A stretch of 28,307 nt of DNA, taken from positions 1 through 28,307 of the forward strand of contig CAZTFX010000024.1 of the NCBI GenBank assembly GCA_964613095.1. Direction: 5' to 3'. Under the pieces are notes generated by a model. The model worked only from the letters and a program-made list of their open reading frames with translations. It had not been told where the DNA came from and did no database searches. Source of the stretch: RGIG4576 sp964613095 (GTDB lineage Bacteria > Bacteroidota > Bacteroidia > Bacteroidales > Muribaculaceae). Position 1 is the first letter of the stretch. Each line of letters starts with the position of its first letter. Made by a program: the position numbers and the translations under genes. This document shows, piece after piece, positions 23,669 through 28,307 of the stretch.

Positions 23669-24298
23669 ATGAACAGAAGAGGGAAATTATACTTCCGCTA
23701 TGGTACTATGGGCTCGGCAAAAACGGCACTATTACTCACTACTGCCTATAACTTTGAAGAACGCGGAATGGAATATCTCTGCATGAAACCTATTATCGAT
23801 ACCAGAGATAAAGAAAACGTAATCAAATCACGTATAGGCATAAAACGAGAATGCCTATGGATTTATCAAGATACCGATTTATATGAGCTAGCAAAGAACA
23901 TATACGAAGAAACTCTAGTTGTAAAAGATTGGATTTTAATAGATGAAGCTCAATTCTTAACACGTGAGCAAGTTGACCAGTTGGCGCGCATAGTTGACGA
24001 TTACGGTAGCAATATCGTGTGCTACGGTCTTCGCACCGACTTCCAATCCAATATGTTTGAAGGTTCTAAACGACTATTCGAAATTGCCGATACAATTGAC
24101 GAAGTCAAGTCAACATGTTCATGCGGACGCAAAACTATCATTAACGCACGTATTGATAAAGACGGCACTGTACTCACCGACGGAAATCAAGTGGAAATAG
24201 GTGGAGACGACAAATATATTGCTATGTGTCGTCGATGTTGGAGAAACCGACGCCTTGAATCGTCCGAAAAGAATTCGCTGTTTAAAGAAAATTTATAA
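23669..24298 (+). CDS. tdk: Thymidine kinase (type II)
   Basis: 209 residues; phosphorylates thymidine to dTMP for salvage. The P-loop is GTMGSAKT (12-19), with the Walker B-like DEAQF at 92-96 (catalytic Glu93) and the dTMP lasso region at ~150-185. Four cysteines (150, 152, 187, 190) form the zinc site. YGLRTDFQSNMFEGSKRLFEIAD is the conserved segment before the zinc domain. Length is normal for the family. It shares the strand and a 13-bp gap with the YitT gene; a hairpin terminator follows. Confidence 0.96.
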   Translation: MNRRGKLYFRYGTMGSAKTALLLTTAYNFEERGMEYLCMKPIIDTRDKENVIKSRIGIKRECLWIYQDTDLYELAKNIYEETLVVKDWILIDEAQFLTREQVDQLARIVDDYGSNIVCYGLRTDFQSNMFEGSKRLFEIADTIDEVKSTCSCGRKTIINARIDKDGTVLTDGNQVEIGGDDKYIAMCRRCWRNRRLESSEKNSLFKENL

Positions 24299-24345
24299 TC
24301 CATGCGGTATAATCACCTGTAAAACCGGGTAATAAGATCTAAAGT

Positions 24346-24384
24346 AAAAGCCGAGAGGAAGATTTCCCACTCGGCTTTCTTCTT
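24346..24384. terminator. Bidirectional terminator after tdk
   Basis: AAAGCCGAG (24347-24355) pairs with CTCGGCTTT (24370-24378), with an inner GGAA/TTCC pairing, followed by TCTTCTT on the plus strand. The next gene is convergent, so it likely serves both sides. Confidence 0.85.
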
Positions 24385-24405
24385 ATAATAGAATTAGATT
24401 TTGTC

Positions 24406-25170
24406 TTATTCTTTTACTCCGGCAAGTTCCGGATCAATCATGATACGTCCGCAATATTCACACACAATGATTTTCTTGTGCATTTTTATTTCAGCTTGAC
24501 GTTGTGCCGGAATACGATTGAAACAACCACCGCAAGCATTACGTTGAATATAAACCACACCTAAACCGTTACGCGCATTTTTACGAATACGTTTAAATGC
24601 AGCAAGCAATCTCGGTTCAATTTTGCTTTCAAGTTTTTTAGCTTGTTCGCGTAATTTTTCTTCATCTTGCTTTGTTTCCGATACAATTTGATCCAATTCA
24701 TTTTTCTTTTCAGAAAGGATGTGATTTCGATCTGCAAGATGTTCTTCTGCTACCGAAACATCGTTTTTCTTTACCTCAATCTGTTGATTGAATTCATTTA
24801 TACGTTTATTGGCTAGTTCAATGTTCAAATGTTGGTATTCGATTTCTTTTGACAAGAAATCATATTCACGGTTGTTACGAACATTATCTTGTTGAGATGT
24901 ATATCTCTCGATTAACGCATTGGCTTCAGCAATCTCGCGATTTTGCTTGTTAATACCATCAGCCAAAGCTGCTATATCATTCTTGTAGTTCTGGATACGA
25001 GTTTCAAGACCGGCAATTTCATCTTCCAAGTCTTGCACTTCCAGTGGCAACTCTCCTCTAAGTGTCTTTATTCTATCAACATTCGACAAAATTGTCTGAA
25101 GTGCATAAAGAGCCTTTAGACGTTCTTCTACAGTCAATTCTTTTTCTTGTTTTGTCTTATCAGTAGCCAT
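24406..25170 (-). CDS. Coiled-coil C4 zinc-ribbon protein
   Basis: 254 residues, cytoplasmic. Residues ~10-195 are a long charged helical coiled coil (heptad-like ELEDEIAGLETRIQNYKNDI and similar). The C-terminal zinc ribbon uses Cys213, Cys216, Cys237 and Cys240 (CGGC and CEYC). This matches the C4-type zinc-ribbon family PF02591, proposed to bind nucleic acids or help ribosome-linked processes; the cellular role is not firm. The gene follows the Nif3-like gene by 3 bp and is the last of the aspS unit. The pairing with Nif3 recurs widely in Bacteroidota as far as I recall. Confidence 0.93.
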   Translation of the reverse strand: MATDKTKQEKELTVEERLKALYALQTILSNVDRIKTLRGELPLEVQDLEDEIAGLETRIQNYKNDIAALADGINKQNREIAEANALIERYTSQQDNVRNNREYDFLSKEIEYQHLNIELANKRINEFNQQIEVKKNDVSVAEEHLADRNHILSEKKNELDQIVSETKQDEEKLREQAKKLESKIEPRLLAAFKRIRKNARNGLGVVYIQRNACGGCFNRIPAQRQAEIKMHKKIIVCEYCGRIMIDPELAGVKE

Positions 25171-25173
25171 AGC

Positions 25174-26271
25174 TTACAAATAATTTATCGGATTTTTATC
25201 TAATTCTGCGTAATGAATTGCAAAGTTAGGAATTTTTTTTGTAATTATCTCACTAAAAATTTCTTTTGTGAAATGTTCACTCTCATAATGTCCTATATCG
25301 GCAACCAAAATATTATTGGTTTCACTCATAAACTCATGATATTTCACATCACCGGTTATAAGAATATCGGCTCCGACCGATATTGCGTCACGCATAAATT
25401 CAGCTCCGGCACCGCCACATATAGCAACTCTTTTTATCATTCCGGATGGATTTTTTCCGCTATAACGTATTGCACCTGTACCGAAAGTATGCTTTACTCT
25501 GGTAAGAAATGATACCACGTCTTCAACACAAGGTAAATTTCCCACTACACCAAGCCCCACATATTTATTTTTATTCTCAAGAGCTACCAAATCATAAGCA
25601 GGTTCTTCATACGGATGTGCATTAAGCATTGCAGCAAGCACTTTATTGCGACAACGACTTGGCACAATAGCTTCAATACGAGTTTCAGGTTCTTTATGAA
25701 TCTCTCCAAGTTCCCCTACGTATGGATTTGCACCATCCAAAGCTCGGAAAGTACCTTCACCTTGCAATTGATAAGTGCAACTATCATAATTACCTATTTT
25801 ACCGGCTCCTGCACTTGTAATTGCATGCCTTACAGTCTCAACAAAGTCGGTAGGTACGAAAACCACTAATTTATAGGCATTACATTGTTGTGGACTTAGC
25901 ACCTCTATATCGGTCAAACCTATTTTTTCGGCAATTCGATGAGATACACCACCCCAAGCACTATCCATATTGGTATGAGCCGAATAGATGGCGACATCGT
26001 GCTTGAGTGCCTTCATCACAATGCGCTCTATGCTTGTACGCCCTGTTATGGACTTCAAGCCTCTGAACAATAACGGATGATGAGTAATTATGAGATTTAT
26101 CCTCTTTGCAATAGCCTCATCAAGTATAGCTTCGGTTACATCAAGACATAACAATGCTCCGGTTGCTTCCATTTGCGGATTACCCACCTGCATTCCGGCA
26201 TTGTCCCAACTTTCTTGCGTATCAAGCGGGGCAAAATCCTCTATCAATCTCGTAACCTCAGCTATCTTCAT
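25174..26271 (-). CDS. Nif3-like dinuclear metal-centre protein
   Basis: 365 residues. The NIF3 halves are at ~1-130 and ~245-365, with an intervening ~110-residue PII/CutA-like domain (KLVVFVPTDFVETVRHAITSAGAGKIGNYDSCTY), giving the long form. Metal-site residues include His64 and His65 (THHPLLF), the SAHTNMDSAWGG loop and the C-terminal DIGHYESEHF. SWDNAGMQVG and ILITGDVKYHEF are conserved family segments. Sometimes labelled GTP cyclohydrolase I type 2, a label not well supported for the family. The gene begins 8 bp after the aspS stop. Confidence 0.94.
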   Translation of the reverse strand: MKIAEVTRLIEDFAPLDTQESWDNAGMQVGNPQMEATGALLCLDVTEAILDEAIAKRINLIITHHPLLFRGLKSITGRTSIERIVMKALKHDVAIYSAHTNMDSAWGGVSHRIAEKIGLTDIEVLSPQQCNAYKLVVFVPTDFVETVRHAITSAGAGKIGNYDSCTYQLQGEGTFRALDGANPYVGELGEIHKEPETRIEAIVPSRCRNKVLAAMLNAHPYEEPAYDLVALENKNKYVGLGVVGNLPCVEDVVSFLTRVKHTFGTGAIRYSGKNPSGMIKRVAICGGAGAEFMRDAISVGADILITGDVKYHEFMSETNNILVADIGHYESEHFTKEIFSEIITKKIPNFAIHYAELDKNPINYL

Positions 26272-26279
26272 GACGATTA

Positions 26280-28049
26280 TTATTTCTTATTAGCAATTTT
26301 TTCCTTATCAAGCATGATATATAATTCATCAAGCTGTTCTTGCTCGATTTCAGCAGGTGAATCATTCATCATGTCGCGTCCCGAATTATTCTTAGGGAAT
26401 GCAATAGTATCACGAATACTATCCAATCCTGCAATCATCGATACAAAACGGTCAAGACCGAATGCAAGACCTGCATGTGGTGGAGCACCATACTTGAATG
26501 CACTCATCAAGAAACCGAATTTCTCATTGGCACGTTCAGGAGTAAAACCTAGAAGTTCAAACATAAGATTTTGCAATTCAGGCTCATGAATACGAATACT
26601 TCCGCCACCTAACTCTACCCCATTCATCACCATATCGTATGCGTATGCGCGCACAGCACCTGTATCGGTTTTCAATAGAGGTATATCCTCTTTGTTAGGC
26701 ATTGTGAACGGATGGTGCATTGCATAATAGCGCTGTGTTTCTTCGTCCCACTCAAACATCGGGAAGTCTATCACCCACAATGGAGCAAATGTATCTTTGT
26801 CACGTAAACCTAATTGATTACCCATTTCAAGACGTAATTCATTAAGTTGTTTACGAGTAGTGGAAGTCTTTCCGCAAAGAATAAGCACCATATCGCCCGG
26901 CTTGGCTCCACAGCGATCAGTCATCTTCTTCAAATCTTCTTCACCATAGAACTTACCAATGCTGCTCTTGATTGAGCCATCGGCTTCCACCTTTATCCAT
27001 ACAAGCCCTTTGGCTCCTACCTGTGGACGTTTCACAAAGTCGGTCAATGCATCGATTTGCTTACGTGTATAAGAAGCACAACCTTCAGCACATATAGCAC
27101 CTACATATTCAGCACTATCAAATACTGCGAAATCATGTCCTTCGGTCAAATCTTTCAATTCAACAAATTTCATTCCGAAACGAATGTCCGGCTTATCGCT
27201 ACCATAATATTTCATAGCGTCAGCCCAAGTCATTCGAGTGAACGGTTCATTAAATTCAAGACCGCGAGTAGCCTTAAATATGTGCTTTACAAGTCCTTCA
27301 AATATTTGCAGAACATCTTCCTGATCCACAAACGACATTTCACAGTCGATTTGAGTAAATTCCGGCTGACGGTCGGCGCGTAGGTCTTCGTCACGGAAAC
27401 ATTTTGCAATTTGGAAATAACGGTCAAATCCGCCCACCATAAGCAACTGTTTATACAACTGCGGCGATTGTGGCAAAGCATAAAATTGTCCCGGATTCAT
27501 ACGAGAAGGAACCACGAAATCACGAGCTCCTTCGGGAGTGGACTTGGTAAGTATCGGAGTTTCTACTTCAAGGAAATTATGATCGTTCAAATAACGACGC
27601 AATTCGAAACATATCTTTGAACGTAATTCAAGATTTTTACGCACTGCATTGCGACGCAAGTCCAGATAACGATATTGCATGCGCAAATCATCACCACCAT
27701 CGCTATTATCTTCAATAGTAAACGGAGGAACTTCACTCTTATTCAACACGTTCAATTCCTCGGCAATAATTTCAATCTCACCGGTAGGAAGATTGGCATT
27801 TTTGTTGGTACGTTCTGCAACAGTACCAGTCAATTGAATCACATATTCACGACCAAGACCATTGGCTGCATTACACAAGTCCTCATTTACTTCATTATTA
27901 AACACAATCTGAGTAATTCCATAACGGTCACGCAAATCCACAAAGGTCATTGCGCCCATTTTTCTCAAGCGTTGCACCCAGCCGGCAAGCGTAACCTTTT
28001 CGCCTACATTGGCAATGCGCAATTCGCCACATGTTTTAGTTCTATACAT
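26280..28049 (-). CDS. aspS: Aspartyl-tRNA synthetase, bacterial type
   Basis: 589 residues, full-length bacterial class II enzyme. The N-terminal OB-fold anticodon domain (1-~105) has VTLAGWVQRLRKMGAMTFVDLRD. Then come YRYLDLRR (126-133), ALPQSPQLYKQLLM (191-204), motif 2 CFRDEDLRADRQPEFTQID (217-235), a GAD insertion domain (~285-420) and motif 3 GLAFGLDRFVSMI near the end with DTIAFPKN. The GAD domain separates it from the archaeal-type fragment at the window start. It heads the aspS-nif3-zinc-ribbon unit; gaps are 8 and 3 bp. The upstream region (28050-28197) has a minus-strand TATTTTTG at 28115-28122 but no well-placed -33 box. Confidence 0.97.
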   Translation of the reverse strand: MYRTKTCGELRIANVGEKVTLAGWVQRLRKMGAMTFVDLRDRYGITQIVFNNEVNEDLCNAANGLGREYVIQLTGTVAERTNKNANLPTGEIEIIAEELNVLNKSEVPPFTIEDNSDGGDDLRMQYRYLDLRRNAVRKNLELRSKICFELRRYLNDHNFLEVETPILTKSTPEGARDFVVPSRMNPGQFYALPQSPQLYKQLLMVGGFDRYFQIAKCFRDEDLRADRQPEFTQIDCEMSFVDQEDVLQIFEGLVKHIFKATRGLEFNEPFTRMTWADAMKYYGSDKPDIRFGMKFVELKDLTEGHDFAVFDSAEYVGAICAEGCASYTRKQIDALTDFVKRPQVGAKGLVWIKVEADGSIKSSIGKFYGEEDLKKMTDRCGAKPGDMVLILCGKTSTTRKQLNELRLEMGNQLGLRDKDTFAPLWVIDFPMFEWDEETQRYYAMHHPFTMPNKEDIPLLKTDTGAVRAYAYDMVMNGVELGGGSIRIHEPELQNLMFELLGFTPERANEKFGFLMSAFKYGAPPHAGLAFGLDRFVSMIAGLDSIRDTIAFPKNNSGRDMMNDSPAEIEQEQLDELYIMLDKEKIANKK

Positions 28050-28197
28050 ACAATAGTATTTATATTGTTTCTTATTTTCTCTTCAAAAAAATGCTTATGT
28101 AGCACTAAATCATGCAAAAATACAACAATCTACTGATATTTTTTCTATTTCTCGTACTAAAAATCAGTTATTCCTACGAATTATTACATTTTTCTTG

Positions 28198-28228
28198 TTG
28201 CACAATTCAAAAAAAGGCTCTATCTTTG
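28198..28228 (+). promoter_or_regulatory. Promoter of tRNA-Pro
   Basis: TTG (28198-28200), a 20-bp spacer, then TATCTTTG (28221-28228), a full -7 consensus, 26 bp before the tRNA 5' end. Confidence 0.7.
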
Positions 28229-28254
28229 CACCGCAATTCAGAAATGAATGCAAT

Positions 28255-28307
28255 CGGGGTGTAGCGCAGTCCGGTTAGCGCACCTGCTTTGGGAGCAGGG
28301 GGTCCCA
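28255..28307 (+). tRNA. tRNA-Pro (anticodon TGG), 3' end cut by window
   Basis: Acceptor 5' strand CGGGGTG, D arm GCGC...GCGC, anticodon stem CCTGC/GCAGG enclosing TTTGGGA with TGG at positions 34-36. The sequence ends in the variable/T-arm region (GGTCCCA), so the T arm and acceptor 3' strand lie outside the window. Confidence 0.95.

Noticed and set aside
1..28307. Two aspS genes at the two ends, suggesting a duplication or circular overlap
   Set aside because: They belong to different AspRS types (with and without the GAD domain), differ in base composition, and the first is on the foreign side of the junction.

Overview
The window looks like a metagenome-derived contig from a low-GC member of the Bacteroidales (Bacteroidota). 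Several signs agree. Promoters have the Bacteroidota form (TTTG about 19-21 bp before TAnnTTTG). Genes start after A-rich leaders without clear Shine-Dalgarno sequences. The window also carries a DUF3316 barrel protein, a single-chain alpha2-type glycyl-tRNA synthetase, a topoisomerase IV A subunit of Bacteroidota type and lipoproteins with acidic residues just after the lipobox cysteine. The genus cannot be fixed from the sequence alone. The first ~590 bases do not belong: they encode an archaeal-type (AspS2-like) aspartyl-tRNA synthetase of Firmicutes/Clostridia character, are visibly GC-richer, and stop in mid-protein exactly where a Bacteroidales glpA begins in mid-protein on the other strand. 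The simplest reading is a chimeric assembly join at about 581-590.

Layout. (1) 1-590: foreign aspS2 fragment. (2) 583-2339: broken glpA and divergent DeoR-type regulator (glpR-like). (3) 2397-2566: tRNA-Leu(TAG) with promoter and terminator. (4) 2574-6901: a minus-strand accessory operon of three secreted proteins, in transcription order a surface-type lipoprotein with a long cysteine-rich repeat region and a C39/papain-like peptidase domain, a four-repeat secreted protein, and a two-repeat paralogue of it. This is the least explained and most interesting part of the window. (5) 7026-13005: minus-strand parC, DUF3316 barrel, S41 peptidase lipoprotein and N-acetylmuramoyl-L-alanine amidase, tightly packed and ended by a strong hairpin. 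(6) 13242-17350: plus-strand glyS, FKBP lipoprotein and OPT transporter. (7) 17454-19032: minus-strand zinc/manganese-type ABC binding lipoprotein and ATPase with no permease beside them. (8) 19157-21390: GNAT acetyltransferase, divergent from an Lrp/AsnC regulator followed by trpS. (9) 21428-22522: four-helix YvlD-type membrane protein and an outer-membrane barrel protein. (10) 22699-24298: YitT-family membrane protein and thymidine kinase. (11) 24406-28049: minus-strand aspS (bacterial type), Nif3-like protein and coiled-coil zinc-ribbon protein. (12) 28198-end: promoter and 5' part of tRNA-Pro(TGG), cut by the window end.

Most of the window is ordinary housekeeping: translation (glyS, trpS, aspS, two tRNAs), chromosome decatenation (parC), nucleotide salvage (tdk), peptide uptake and metal uptake. 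Genes on one strand are separated by a few to ~40 bases and groups end in clear hairpins, several of them bidirectional between convergent genes. No rRNA, CRISPR array, insertion sequence or phage was seen, and no gene-free stretch exceeds 300 bases.
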